A DNA stretch of 64,000 nt from Bradyrhizobium sp. (lineage in GTDB: Bacteria > Pseudomonadota > Alphaproteobacteria > Rhizobiales > Xanthobacteraceae), in the NCBI RefSeq assembly GCF_022844465.1, contig NZ_JALHLP010000007.1:1-64000 (forward strand), written 5' to 3'. Under the pieces are notes generated by a model, which was not told the origin of the DNA, searched no databases, and was given only the letters and a program-made list of their open reading frames with translations. The position numbers and the translations under genes are program-made. Each line of letters opens with the position of its first letter. Within the stretch, counting starts at the first letter, position 1. Below are positions 9,130 through 18,290 of this stretch, in pieces.

Positions 9130-9540
9130 TTAGCCGTGAAACTTCAACCCGTCTGTGATCTTGTCGATCACCTTGCGCTCGGCGCGCATTGCAAGACCGA
9201 CCAGGTTGAGCTCGGCGCGGATCACGGTGCGCACCGCCTCGCGGTTGGCGGCGTCATGCGTGGTCCTGAACATGTCCTCGGTATAGACCGCTGGCGTGAC
9301 GTTGCGGGCGAGCGTGCGCTCGAGCGCGCGCGACAGCGCCGGCCGGTCGGCGCCGTAGATCAGGATCGGCTGGCCGATCAGCGACAGGTATCTAGTGCCC
9401 GACGCATCGCCATAGGGCTCGCCGATACATTCGGGAAACGCGGCGGCGATGCCGCCGGCCAGGAACGAAGCCACGTTGAGCTTCTGCCACGCCTCCAGGT
9501 CGGTCCGGATGATGACCGCGATCTTGGTGTCGAACTGCAT
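9130..9540 (-). CDS. DUF2000 family protein
   Basis: 136 residues. The N terminus FDTKIAVIIRTDLEAWQKLN, the central SGTRYLSLIGQPILIYGAD and the end TEDMFRTTHDAANREAVRTV fit the DUF2000 family, whose structures resemble peptidyl-tRNA hydrolase II folds; no activity is established. It lies 42 nt downstream of the GNAT acetyltransferase gene on the same strand, so the two may be one transcript. Confidence 0.82.
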   Translation of the reverse strand: MQFDTKIAVIIRTDLEAWQKLNVASFLAGGIAAAFPECIGEPYGDASGTRYLSLIGQPILIYGADRPALSRALERTLARNVTPAVYTEDMFRTTHDAANREAVRTVIRAELNLVGLAMRAERKVIDKITDGLKFHG

Positions 9541-9582
9541 CTTTCCAGTCCCTCGTCATTCGGGATGCGCCGAGAAGCGCGG

Positions 9583-10209
9583 TTAAAGGGAGTTGGCCGC
9601 GGCCACGCCGTCGGCGGACACTGCATGGCGCATCAGGATGCTCCCGCCATGGTGAGAGAGCCTTGGATGCGCTGGAATGCTGGCGACACCGACCCGGACG
9701 AAGTGCCGAGCCTCATAGAAACTGACGGCGTCGAGATTGTCGGCCCATACGTGCAGGCTCAATCGATCGTAACCGGCCTCCACCGTCCGGGCTTCGGCCC
9801 AATTGAGCAAGGATGCGCCGATGCCGGAACCGCGATGCGCGTCATCGACCGCCAGGCTGTTCAGGAACATGCTGCCCCAGTCCTGCAGCTCCAGCATCGG
9901 CCGGATGTGGTTGTGGCGTTCGGAGCCAAGCAACATCAACTGGTCTTGCTTCAGCCTATCGGCGGGAAACACGTTCGCTGCGGCGATGATCCCACCGTCG
10001 CCGCCGAGCGTTGCGACGCAGCAGTTGCGATAGGAGATGGGATGTTGTTCGCCGCCGATGCCGATCGACAACAAGTCGATCGCCGTCACAAACGGGATCA
10101 GATCGTCGAACAGGAATTCATAAACGCCGCCGCCGGCGATGCACATGAACCGCGCGATGTCGCGGCTATCGTCCGAGCGGGCCATCCGATAGGTGATCTG
10201 AACCGGCAT
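9583..10209 (-). CDS. GNAT family N-acetyltransferase
   Basis: 208 residues with a single GNAT domain. The acetyl-CoA pyrophosphate loop is DDAHRGSGIGASLLNWAE (R-x-x-G-x-G/A type), followed by the beta-strand/helix YDRLSLHVWADNLDAVSFYE with the usual C-terminal YEARHFVRVG. The substrate is not predictable. It sits between the DUF2000 gene and the mo-cofactor gene at 10229, 19 nt downstream of the latter, so it may be the tail of the cox operon transcript. Confidence 0.88.
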   Translation of the reverse strand: MPVQITYRMARSDDSRDIARFMCIAGGGVYEFLFDDLIPFVTAIDLLSIGIGGEQHPISYRNCCVATLGGDGGIIAAANVFPADRLKQDQLMLLGSERHNHIRPMLELQDWGSMFLNSLAVDDAHRGSGIGASLLNWAEARTVEAGYDRLSLHVWADNLDAVSFYEARHFVRVGVASIPAHPRLSHHGGSILMRHAVSADGVAAANSL

Positions 10210-10228
10210 CTTTCCAGTGACCGTCCAG

Positions 10229-11833
10229 CTATCCCCGCCGCGCGGCTTCCAACGCCTGCGGCGTGTCGATGTCGAGGAACGCGCCGTTGCCTTCGACCGG
10301 GACTTCGGCCACCGCCTCGTTGTGCTTGGCGATCAAATGGCGGGCGCCGACGTCGCCGTCCAGCGTCATCAGCTCCCGGAAGAAACGCCGCGACCACAGC
10401 ACGGGGTTGCCGCGGCGACCGTCGCTGACCGGCAACGCGATCAGGCGGCCCTGGTCCGGCGCGAAGGCCTCGATCAATCGATCGATCAGCCTGGCCGAAA
10501 CCAGCGGCATGTCGCCGAGGCACACGATCGCGCCATCGGCAGTCTCGGGCACCGCCGCAATGCCCGCCTTGACCGAAGACGCCAGTCCACCGACGAAATC
10601 CGGATTGCGGACAAACTTCACCTTGAGCCCCGCCAACGCCTGCTCGACAAGGTCGGCCTGGTGGCCGGTGACGACGATCACCGCTGTCGCCTTCGACGCC
10701 AGCGCCTGCTCGGCCACGATCCGCACCAGCGCCCTGCCGTCGATTTCAGCCAGCAGCTTGTTGGGGCCGCCCATCCGTGTGGAGCGGCCGGCCGCCAGCA
10801 CGATGGCGGCGACGTTGCGACCGGCTTCGACGTCGACGACGGTGCGCGGCTGCGGCCGCGTCACGATTTCCATCAAGAGGCCGCCGACGCCCATGCCAGT
10901 GAGTTCGGCGCGCGTGACCTTCAATCCGGCGAGCAGCCGCATCAGCACCCAGTCAAACCCGTTCTCGACCGGCGAGCGCGCGCATCCGGGCGCGCCCAGC
11001 ACGGGCACGGCGCCGGCGCTCCCGATCAACAGCAGATTGCCGGGATCGACCGGCATGCCGAAATGCTCGATGGCGCCGCCGATCTGCGTGATCGCGGCCG
11101 GGATCACGTCGCGGCGGTCGGCGATTGCGGAGGCGCCGAACACGATCACCAGTTCGGCGCCGAGGCCGAGCAGTTCTTTGATCGAAGACGCCAGATCAGC
11201 CTGGTCATGCGGCACGCGCCGCTCGGCGATGATGCTGGCGCCCGCCGGCGCCAACCGCTCCGCGGTCACCCGCAAGGTCTTGTCGATCACCTTCGGCGCC
11301 AGCCCCGGCAGCAAGGTCGAGACCACGCCGACGCGCTTGACCATGTAAGGCGCAACCCGCAGCGCACCGTTGCCGGCGGCGGTCACGGCAGCGTCGCGCA
11401 GCCTGGCCTCGACGCCGAACGGAATGAGCTTGACGGTCGCGATCATCTCGCCTTCGACCACAGGCTTGAAGGCTGCGAGCGTCGCAAAGGTGATGGCCTC
11501 GTCGACGCCGTTGATGCGGTCGACGGCGGCGCGGTCCACCACCAGCACGCCGGCTCTGGCCGCGAACAGGTTGGCGCGGCCGGTAAAGGCGCGCTCGACA
11601 TTGACGCCTTCGCCGGCAACCGCCTCTGCGATGCTGGCGGCAGCCACGTCCTCGGAGACGTCGCCCTCTTCCAGCCGCACCACGACGATTTCCCTGACCC
11701 CGGCCTTGTCGAGCGCCTCGGCCTCGGCCGGCCCGATCGTGGTGCCCTTCTTGAGCACCAGTTCGCCTTGCCGCAGCGTATGCACGGTGACGCCGCCAAT
11801 CGCCTCGGCAGGACTGGCGGGGCCGAACTTCAT
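10229..11833 (-). CDS. MoeA/MogA-like plus MocA-like fusion (molybdenum cofactor cytidylyltransferase)
   Basis: 534 residues, two parts. Residues 1-330 resemble the molybdopterin-binding domain (VGVVSTLLPGLAPKVIDKT, AELVIVFGASAIADRRDVIP, LLIGSAGAVPVLGAPGCARSP). Residues 340-534 are a MobA/MocA-type nucleotidyltransferase with VAAIVLAAGRSTRMGGPNKL, NPDFVGGLASSVKAG and CLGDMPLVSARLID. The MocA type makes molybdopterin cytosine dinucleotide, the cofactor form used by CO-dehydrogenase and xanthine-dehydrogenase family enzymes, which fits its place at the end of the cox cluster. ATG 11833 overlaps the stop of the XdhC gene by 4 nt (ATGA), showing translational coupling. Confidence 0.88.
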   Translation of the reverse strand: MKFGPASPAEAIGGVTVHTLRQGELVLKKGTTIGPAEAEALDKAGVREIVVVRLEEGDVSEDVAAASIAEAVAGEGVNVERAFTGRANLFAARAGVLVVDRAAVDRINGVDEAITFATLAAFKPVVEGEMIATVKLIPFGVEARLRDAAVTAAGNGALRVAPYMVKRVGVVSTLLPGLAPKVIDKTLRVTAERLAPAGASIIAERRVPHDQADLASSIKELLGLGAELVIVFGASAIADRRDVIPAAITQIGGAIEHFGMPVDPGNLLLIGSAGAVPVLGAPGCARSPVENGFDWVLMRLLAGLKVTRAELTGMGVGGLLMEIVTRPQPRTVVDVEAGRNVAAIVLAAGRSTRMGGPNKLLAEIDGRALVRIVAEQALASKATAVIVVTGHQADLVEQALAGLKVKFVRNPDFVGGLASSVKAGIAAVPETADGAIVCLGDMPLVSARLIDRLIEAFAPDQGRLIALPVSDGRRGNPVLWSRRFFRELMTLDGDVGARHLIAKHNEAVAEVPVEGNGAFLDIDTPQALEAARRG

Positions 11834-12534
11834 GCCGCCTGGACTTTGGCGGCCGCCTTCGGCAGCCGCAGCTCGGCGGTGATCTCGGCCATGATCGAGA
11901 CCGCGATTTCGGAGGGCGAGACCGCGCCGATGGAAAGCCCGATCGGTGCGTGGATGCGGGCGATGTCGGCGTCGGAAGCGCCCTGCGCCTTCAGCCGCTC
12001 GGCGCGCTTGGCATGGGTCTTTCGCGAGCCCAGCGCGCCGATATAGAAGCAGTCGCGCGCAAACGCGTGCAGCAGCGCCGGGTCGTCGATCTTGGGATCA
12101 TGCGTCACCGCGACGAACGCGGTGTAATGGTCGATGTTGAGCGGCGGCAACGCCACCTCGGGCCATTCCGCGATCAGCGGCACGTCGGGGAAGCGCTCGG
12201 GACTGGCAAAGGCGGTGCGTGGATCGACCACGGTGACGTCGTAGTCGAGCGCGCGCGCCAGCGGCGCCAGGGCCTGGCTGATATGGACGGCGCCGATGAT
12301 CACCAGCCGCGCGGTCGGCGCATAGACGTTGAGAAACAACTGCTTGCCGCCGGCCTCGACCATGCCGCTCTTGCCCATCCGCAATTGCCTGGCCAGATCG
12401 GCGCTCAGCGGGTCGGCGGCGATATCCCTGGCCTTGACCAGCCGCTGCTCGCCATTGGCGATATCGGTGACCACGATCACCGGACGTCGCGCGGCGCGCT
12501 CGGCATTCACTTCCATCAGGGTTTCGAGCTTCAC
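11830..12534 (-). CDS. XdhC/CoxI C-terminal (Rossmann) half protein
   Basis: 234 residues. XdhC/CoxI proteins help mature and insert sulfurated molybdenum cofactor into hydroxylases. This one carries only the Rossmann half: RLVIIGAVHISQALAPLARALDY, DPRTAFASPERF, YTAFVAVTHDPKIDDPAL, YIGALGSRKTHAKRAERL and the conserved IHAPIGLSIGAVSPSEIAVSI. The GTG at 12534 is preferred: it lies 2 nt after the preceding stop and follows GAGAAGGTGGG. The frame is open further upstream but that part is the shadow of the preceding gene. Single-protein XdhC homologues have both halves; here they are separate adjacent genes. Confidence 0.88.
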   Translation of the reverse strand: MKLETLMEVNAERAARRPVIVVTDIANGEQRLVKARDIAADPLSADLARQLRMGKSGMVEAGGKQLFLNVYAPTARLVIIGAVHISQALAPLARALDYDVTVVDPRTAFASPERFPDVPLIAEWPEVALPPLNIDHYTAFVAVTHDPKIDDPALLHAFARDCFYIGALGSRKTHAKRAERLKAQGASDADIARIHAPIGLSIGAVSPSEIAVSIMAEITAELRLPKAAAKVQAA

Positions 12535-12536
12535 GA

Positions 12537-12875
12537 TCAACCCACCTTCTCGACGAAGACGCGGATGGTGCCGCCGCAGGACAGGCCGACATTCCAGGCG
12601 GTCTCGTCGGCGACGCCGAATTCGAGCATTTTCGGTTTTCCGCTGGCGATCACGTCGAGCGCTTCGGTGACGACCGCGCCCTCGACGCAGCCGCCAGAGA
12701 CCGACCCCAGAAACGTGCCGTCGTCGTTGATCACGAGGCTGGAGCCGGCCGGCCGCGGCGCCGAACCCCAAGTCTCGACCACGGTCGCCAGCGCGACCCC
12801 GTGGCCGGCCTTCTGCCAGTTCTCGGCCGCCTGCAGAATGTCTTCATCGCGGTTGAGCATGTGACGCCCTTTCAA
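12537..12875 (-). CDS. XdhC/CoxI N-terminal half protein
   Basis: 112 residues matching the XdhC N-terminal domain: GVALATVVETWGSAPRPAGSS, LGSVSGGCVEGAVV and VGLSCGGTIRVFVE with the conserved Cys residues (GGC, SCGG) of the family. It is coupled on both sides: the start ATG 12875 overlaps the coxE stop (ATGA), and its own stop is followed after 2 nt by the GTG of the Rossmann-half gene. It should work with that partner in delivering matured cofactor. Confidence 0.9.
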   Translation of the reverse strand: MKGRHMLNRDEDILQAAENWQKAGHGVALATVVETWGSAPRPAGSSLVINDDGTFLGSVSGGCVEGAVVTEALDVIASGKPKMLEFGVADETAWNVGLSCGGTIRVFVEKVG

Positions 12876-14077
12876 GCTGCCGATCGGATCAGGCTGCGAT
12901 GATGCGGCGGAGGCGGCGCCGACAGCGCCGCGATCAACCCCTCCATCGAGCTCAAATTATGCACCGGGCGGAATTCGTCAACGTGCGGCAGCATCATTTT
13001 GATGCCCTGTGCCTTGGCCTCGAAGCCGCCGTAGCGCAACAGCGGGTTGAGCCAGATCAGGCGACGGCAGGACCGGTGCAGCCGATCCATCTCGAACCCC
13101 AGCCTGTCATCGGCCTCCCGCTCCAGCCCGTCGGAGATCAATAGCACGATGGCGCCCTGCCCAAGCACCCGCCGGCCCCATAATTTGTTGAAACCGTGCA
13201 GCGAGGTGGCGATGCGGGTGCCGCCAGCCCAGTCCTCTACCGACGATGAGCAGCGCGCCAGCGCCTCGTCGGGATCGCGCGCCCGCAAGCTGCGCGTCAC
13301 GTTGCTCAGCCGGGTACCGAACAGGAATACCGACACGCGCTTGCGCGCATCGGTGATCGCGTGGAGGAAATGAAGAAACAGACGGGTATACTCGCTCATC
13401 GATCCCGAAATGTCGAGCAGCGCCACGATCGGCGCCGGTTTGTCGATCCGGCCGAGTTTGCGGATATCGATGATCTCGCCGCCGGTGCGCAAGGAGTTGC
13501 GCAGCGTGCGCCGCATGTCGAGCCGCAGCCCCCTGGCGTCGGGCTGGTGGCGGCGGGTGCGCAGTTCGGCTTGCGGCAGCTTCATGTCGGCGATCGCGCG
13601 GGTGACCTCGGCGATCTCGGCCGCGCTCATCTGCGCAAAATCCTTCTTCTGCAGGATTTCCTTGTCGGAGACCGATAGCCGCAGCTCCTGCTCCTGGATC
13701 TGTGGCGCCTCGTCGCGCATCGAAGGCTGGGCCAGCGCCTCCTGCACGCGGCGCGAGGCCGGCGGCGGCTTCTTTCGGGCATGGTCCGGCAACGGCACCG
13801 AATCCAGCATGTGCTTCCAGTCTTCGGCGGCGCGGAAGAACAGGTCGAACGCCTGCGCGAAGATCAGCCGGTGTTCGCGGCGCTTGACGAAGATCGCCTC
13901 CAGCGTGGCGTAAACGTCGGCGCGGTGGCCGATCTCGATCGCCTGCAGCGCGTTCAGCGCGTCGATCACGGCGCCGGGCCCGACGGGAATGCCGGCGGCC
14001 CGCAGCGCGCGCGCAAAGCCGACGATGTTGTCGGCCATCTGGCCCGTGGGGGGATTGAGGTGATCGATGGTGGTCAT
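12872..14077 (-). CDS. coxE: VWA domain protein, CoxE type
   Basis: 401 residues. The C-terminal half is a von Willebrand A domain with an intact MIDAS motif (ALLDISGSMSEYTRL, D-x-S-x-S). The N-terminal part FARALRAAGIPVGPGAVIDAL matches CoxE/YehP-type proteins. In Oligotropha CoxD and CoxE act together, as an AAA+ ATPase and its VWA partner, in building the Cu-S-Mo site of CO dehydrogenase. The coxD gene lies 128 nt upstream; an inverted-repeat element fills most of that gap. Confidence 0.92.
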   Translation of the reverse strand: MTTIDHLNPPTGQMADNIVGFARALRAAGIPVGPGAVIDALNALQAIEIGHRADVYATLEAIFVKRREHRLIFAQAFDLFFRAAEDWKHMLDSVPLPDHARKKPPPASRRVQEALAQPSMRDEAPQIQEQELRLSVSDKEILQKKDFAQMSAAEIAEVTRAIADMKLPQAELRTRRHQPDARGLRLDMRRTLRNSLRTGGEIIDIRKLGRIDKPAPIVALLDISGSMSEYTRLFLHFLHAITDARKRVSVFLFGTRLSNVTRSLRARDPDEALARCSSSVEDWAGGTRIATSLHGFNKLWGRRVLGQGAIVLLISDGLEREADDRLGFEMDRLHRSCRRLIWLNPLLRYGGFEAKAQGIKMMLPHVDEFRPVHNLSSMEGLIAALSAPPPPHHRSLIRSAA

Positions 14078-14099
14078 GATGGGACCCGGTTACTTACCT

Positions 14100-14181
14100 C
14101 GTCATTCCGGGGCGACGCGTCAGCGTCGAACCCGGAATCTCGAGATTCCGGGTCTGGTCCTTCGGACCATCCCGGAATGAC
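14100..14181. repeat. dispersed inverted repeat, copy A (between coxD and coxE)
   Basis: Bounded by CGTCATTCCGGGGCG and ATCCCGGAATGAC. The core holds a perfect 22-bp palindrome at 14131-14152 (CCCGGAATCT / AGATTCCGGG), plus a small GGTCC-TTC-GGACC hairpin. Two longer relatives occur at 18152-18273 and 58761-58885. It can fold into a stable RNA hairpin inside the coxD-coxE transcript. Confidence 0.8.
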
Positions 14182-14205
14182 TAGTGCTATTACGAGACCG
14201 ACGGT

Positions 14206-15114
14206 CTAATTCTCGCTCGTCGCTTCCCTCAAAACCTTCTGCAGCGTGTCGCCCTGCATCCGCGCGATGTCGTCCTGGTATTTCAGCAGCGCCCCCAGCG
14301 TGTCGCCGACCATCTGCGGCGTCAGCGAGCGGGCGTCGAGTTCGGTCAGCGCTGTCGCCCAGTCGATGGTTTCGGCGACGCCCGGCGACTTGTAGAAATC
14401 CTGGTCGCGCAGCGCCTGCACGAAGCGCACCACCTGCTGCGACAGCTTTGCGGAAATGTTGGGCACGCGCGACTTGACGATCGCCAGTTCGCGCACGGCA
14501 TCGGGGTAGTCGACCCAGTGATACAGACAGCGGCGCTTCAGCGCGTCGTGGATCTCGCGGGTGCGGTTCGAGGTGATGATGACGATCGGCGGCTGCGGCG
14601 CCTTGATGGTGCCGAATTCGGGAATCGTAACCTGGAAGTCGCTGAGGATTTCCAGCAAGTACGCCTCGAACGCCTCGTCGGCGCGGTCGAGTTCGTCGAT
14701 CAGCAGCACCGGCGCGCCGGCGACGTCAGGCTCCAGCGCCTGCAGCAGCGGGCGCTTGATCAGAAAGCGCTCGGCGAAAATATCCGACGACAATTGCTCG
14801 CGATCGGTGTCGCCGGCCGCTTCCGCGAGCCGGATCGCGATCATCTGCGCCGCGCTGTTCCACTCATAGACCGCGGAGGCGACATCCAGTCCCTCGTAGC
14901 ATTGCAGGCGGATCAGCTTGCGCCCGAGCGCGGCCGACAGCACCTTTGCGATCTCGGTCTTGCCGACGCCTGCCTCGCCCTCCAGAAACAGCGGCCGTCC
15001 CATCCGCAGCGACAGATAGGCCACGGTTGCCAGCGACCGCTCGGCGAGGTAGCCGCGCGAGGTCAGGAGATCGAGCATGGCGTCGACGGATGTGGGCAGC
15101 GCCGACGCAATCAT
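14206..15114 (-). CDS. coxD: MoxR family AAA+ ATPase, CoxD type
   Basis: 302 residues. Walker A is FLEGEAGVGKTEIAKVL, Walker B is VLLIDELDRADEAFEAYLLE, followed by TSNRTREIHDALKRRCLYHWVDYP (sensor 1 and arginine-finger region). MoxR/CoxD ATPases act as metal-centre maturation chaperones together with VWA partners, here coxE. It lies 37 nt downstream of the coxM stop, so it is in the same operon. Confidence 0.92.
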   Translation of the reverse strand: MIASALPTSVDAMLDLLTSRGYLAERSLATVAYLSLRMGRPLFLEGEAGVGKTEIAKVLSAALGRKLIRLQCYEGLDVASAVYEWNSAAQMIAIRLAEAAGDTDREQLSSDIFAERFLIKRPLLQALEPDVAGAPVLLIDELDRADEAFEAYLLEILSDFQVTIPEFGTIKAPQPPIVIITSNRTREIHDALKRRCLYHWVDYPDAVRELAIVKSRVPNISAKLSQQVVRFVQALRDQDFYKSPGVAETIDWATALTELDARSLTPQMVGDTLGALLKYQDDIARMQGDTLQKVLREATSEN

Positions 15115-15151
15115 GGGAAAGCCCGTCTCGATAAGCCAGGAATTGGCAAGC

Positions 15152-15955
15152 CTACTTCGCGGTCGCGGCTTCGACGGCGCGGCGCGTCATCACGCCGATC
15201 AGGTGCGCGCGGTATTCGGCGCTGCCGTGCAGGTCGCTGTTGAGCCCCTCCGCAGAAACCGACAGGCCGTCGAGCACCTTGTGCGAGAAGCGCTTCTTCA
15301 ACGCCTCCTCGAACGCGGTGGCGCGGAACACGCCCTCCGAGCCCGCGCCGGTAACCGCCACCCGCACGTCGGACGGGCGCTTGGCGACGAACACGCCGAC
15401 CAGCGCGTAACGCGAGGCCTGGTTGCGGAATTTGACGTAGGCCGCCTTCTTCGGCATCGGGAACATCACCCTGGTGATGATCTCGTCGCTTTCGAGCGCG
15501 GTGGTGAACAAGCCCTGGAAGAATTCCTCGGCCTTCAGCCGGCGCTTGTTGGTGACGATGGTGGCGCCGAGCGCGAGCACGGCCGCGGGGTAATCCGCCG
15601 TCGGATCGTTGTTGGCGAGCGAGCCGCCGATCGTGCCCTTGTGACGAACCGCGGGATCGCCGATCTGGCCTGCGAGTTCAGCGAGCGCCGGGATCGCCTC
15701 GCGCACGGTCGCGGAATTCGCCACGTCGGCATGCCTGGCGGTCGCCCCGATCACCAGCGAGCGCCCCTTGACCTCGATGGTGTCGAGCCCTTCGATATGC
15801 GAGAGGTCGACCAGATGTGGCGGGCTGGCGAGCCGCTGCTTCATGACCGGCACCAGCGTGTGACCGCCGGCGATCAACTTGGCGTCTTCGTTCTTCACCA
15901 GGAGATTGGCAGCCTGCCGCACGGTCGCCGGACGGTGATATTTGAATTCATACAT
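15152..15955 (-). CDS. coxM: CO-dehydrogenase-type FAD-binding medium subunit
   Basis: 267 residues. The start ATG 15955 (MYEFKYHRP) matches the conserved N terminus; the longer open frame to 16153 is shadow. FAD-binding motifs are clear: LIAGGHTLVPVMKQRLASP and TIGGSLANNDPTADYPAAVLAL. The C-terminal CO_deh_flav_C domain spans about 165-265. In molybdenum hydroxylases this subunit passes electrons from the 2Fe-2S subunit to the acceptor. It normally forms an L2M2S2 complex, but no large-subunit gene is in the window. Confidence 0.93.
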   Translation of the reverse strand: MYEFKYHRPATVRQAANLLVKNEDAKLIAGGHTLVPVMKQRLASPPHLVDLSHIEGLDTIEVKGRSLVIGATARHADVANSATVREAIPALAELAGQIGDPAVRHKGTIGGSLANNDPTADYPAAVLALGATIVTNKRRLKAEEFFQGLFTTALESDEIITRVMFPMPKKAAYVKFRNQASRYALVGVFVAKRPSDVRVAVTGAGSEGVFRATAFEEALKKRFSHKVLDGLSVSAEGLNSDLHGSAEYRAHLIGVMTRRAVEAATAK

Positions 15956-15993
15956 GAGAAATTCCTGAACGCGATCGCGATGAAATCGATGAG

Positions 15994-16037
15994 GCGAGGT
16001 CAGACTTCTTGGGTGAGGTCGAATGTCCTGAGCGAGG

Positions 16038-16040
<3 letters not shown>
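15994..16040. repeat. three GAGGTC boxes at 19-bp spacing in the coxS-coxM gap
   Basis: GAGGTC begins at 15996, 16015 and 16034, exactly 19 bp apart; the last one runs into the coxS stop codon (16038-16040). The sequence between boxes is only partly alike (TTCTTGG versus GTCCTGA). The array occupies the gap where a coxL gene would be expected if the order were S-L-M. It may be a deletion scar or a short spacer repeat; its function is unknown. Confidence 0.55.
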
Positions 16041-16511
<471 letters not shown>

Positions 16512-16689
16512 CAGCACTCTCTTGAGCTGCGCCGCCGCCGATCGGCCGCGCAGGCGTCTAAATTCATTCCAAGGCCATATTATGGGCCATCCCGGCAATG
16601 AGCAACCTCAGGAGCCCCTCGCCTGGGACATGGCCTGTCGGATTAACCGGGCCATTGGACCGGAGCGTCGGAGACGGGCACCGCCTTAA

Positions 16690-17136
16690 TCAGCCCTGCA
16701 CGGCCCTGGCAAAATTGGCGAAGAACTCGTCGGCCAGCTTCTTGGCCGAACCGTTGATCAGGCGTTGCCCGAGCTGGGCCAGCTTGCCGCCGATCTGCGC
16801 CTCGACATTATAGGTGAGCAAGGTGCCGCCGTCCCGTTCGGCCAGTGCCACGGTGGCGCCGCCCTTGGCGAAACCGGCAACGCCGCCCTCGCCTTCGCCC
16901 GAGATCTTGTAGCCGTTGGGCGGGTCGAGATCGCTCAGGGTGACCTTGCCCTTGAAGCGGGCGGAGACCGGACCGACCTTCATCTTGGCAGTGGCGCGGA
17001 AGCCGTTGTCCTCGGTTTTCTCCAGCTCCTCGCAGCCGGGAATGCAGGCTTTCAGCACCTCCGGATCGTTCAATTTGGCCCACACGGCCTCGCGCGGCGC
17101 CGCAAGCTGGACTTCGCCGTTCATTGTCATGGCCAT
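16690..17136 (-). CDS. coxG: CoxG-type SRPBCC protein
   Basis: 148 residues of the CoxG/SRPBCC family: MNGEVQLAAPREAVWAKLND, CIPGCEELE, KVGPVSARFKGKVTLSDLDPP, YKISGEGEGGVAGFAKGGA and GSAKKLADEFFANF. In Oligotropha CoxG is linked to membrane recruitment of CO dehydrogenase. This version stops right after the conserved domain and lacks the C-terminal extension some relatives have. ATG 17136 or 17130 could serve as start. It lies 178 nt upstream of coxS and opens the cox cluster. Confidence 0.9.
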   Translation of the reverse strand: MAMTMNGEVQLAAPREAVWAKLNDPEVLKACIPGCEELEKTEDNGFRATAKMKVGPVSARFKGKVTLSDLDPPNGYKISGEGEGGVAGFAKGGATVALAERDGGTLLTYNVEAQIGGKLAQLGQRLINGSAKKLADEFFANFARAVQG

Positions 17137-17360
17137 GGGATTGCCTCCTGGATCGCTTCACCCTGATCATCCCCAAGTAAAGCACGCCCGGCCCGAAAGG
17201 AAAGCCACCCGGAGCCCGAGCGATGCTTATTCGCAGTGCAGCAGGCGCCGGGCAAGGGGAGCATTGGCAGCGGCAGGCGGGAATGGTAGGTCCCGCGCAG
17301 AGGAGCGCGTCGCTGTCCCTCCCTCCCTGCTTGGAAAAATAACGACACCGGAGAACACTG

Positions 17361-18143
17361 ATGCCGATGATCGACGCCGACGGGTGCCTGCTCAACGTAT
17401 CCGTCGAAGGCCGCGACGGCGGACCGACGCTGATGCTGTCGAATTCGCTGGGCGCTACCTTGCAGATGTGGGAGCCGCAGATGAAGGCACTCACCCAGGT
17501 GTTCCGCGTCATCCGTTACGACCGCCGCGGCCATGGCAAGTCGAGCGTGCCATCAGGCCCCTATTCGATGGAGCGGTTCGGCCGCGACGCGCTGGCGATT
17601 CTCGACGACCTCAACATCCCGAAAGTGCACTGGTGCGGCCTGTCGATGGGCGGCATGGTCGGGCAATGGCTGGGCGCCAACGCGCCGGAGCGGCTCGGCA
17701 AGATCATCCTCGCCAACACCGCCTGCCACTATCCGGACCCGACCAACTGGCTCAACCGGATCAAGGCGGTGAAGGAAGGCGGCATCGCCGCGGTGGCGGA
17801 TGCCGTGATCGCAGGCTGGCTGACGGCGGATTTTCGCGAGCGCGCGCCGCAGGTCGCGGCGAACATGAAGGCGATGCTGCTGGCCACGCCGGTCGAGGGC
17901 TACCTCGCCTGCTGCGAGGCGCTGTCAACGCTTGACCAGCGCGATCTGCTGGCGAAGATCAAAAGTCCGACGCTGGTGATCGCCGGCCGCCACGACGTGG
18001 CGACGCCGGTTTCGGCCGCCGAATTCATCCGCAGCCGGATACCAGGCGCCAGCATGACGATCCTGGACGCCGCGCATATTTCCAATGTCGAGCAACCGCA
18101 CGCCTTCGCCGACGCCGTGGTCGGCTTTTTGACGCAACGCTAG
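17361..18143 (+). CDS. pcaD: 3-oxoadipate enol-lactonase
   Basis: 260-residue alpha/beta hydrolase. The nucleophile elbow is WCGLSMGGMVGQWLG, the acid is in VIAGRHDVATPVSAAEF and the histidine is in DAAHISNVEQPHAF. It opens the enol-lactone ring to beta-ketoadipate in the protocatechuate branch. The start ATG 17361 follows CCGGAGAACACTG. pcaC follows on the same strand, which supports the specific assignment over a generic hydrolase. A repeat element fills the 147-nt gap between them. Confidence 0.85.
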   Translation: MPMIDADGCLLNVSVEGRDGGPTLMLSNSLGATLQMWEPQMKALTQVFRVIRYDRRGHGKSSVPSGPYSMERFGRDALAILDDLNIPKVHWCGLSMGGMVGQWLGANAPERLGKIILANTACHYPDPTNWLNRIKAVKEGGIAAVADAVIAGWLTADFRERAPQVAANMKAMLLATPVEGYLACCEALSTLDQRDLLAKIKSPTLVIAGRHDVATPVSAAEFIRSRIPGASMTILDAAHISNVEQPHAFADAVVGFLTQR

Positions 18144-18151
18144 ATGAATGT

Positions 18152-18273
18152 CGTCATTCCGGGGCGCCTCGAAGAGGCGAACTATGGTGCGCAATTGCGC
18201 ACCTGAGAATCTCGATATTCCCAGATGTGCAATTGCACATCATGGTTCACGCTTCGCGTGCCCCGGAATGACG
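18152..18273. repeat. dispersed inverted repeat, copy B (between pcaD and pcaC)
   Basis: Bounded by CGTCATTCCGGGGCG and CCCCGGAATGACG, so the ends are a 13-bp or longer inverted pair. The interior holds GTGCGCAATTGCGCAC, a perfect palindrome, and GATGTGCAATTGCACATC, another, separated by GAGAATCTCGATATTC. It ends 17 nt before the pcaC start, right next to its ribosome-binding site. Confidence 0.82.
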
Positions 18274-18290
18274 CCCTGGAGGAGACACTG

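Noticed and set aside
10217..12046. 609-codon plus-strand frame across the cox cofactor gene
   Set aside because: High-GC shadow of the minus-strand molybdopterin/MocA fusion; no recognisable motif.
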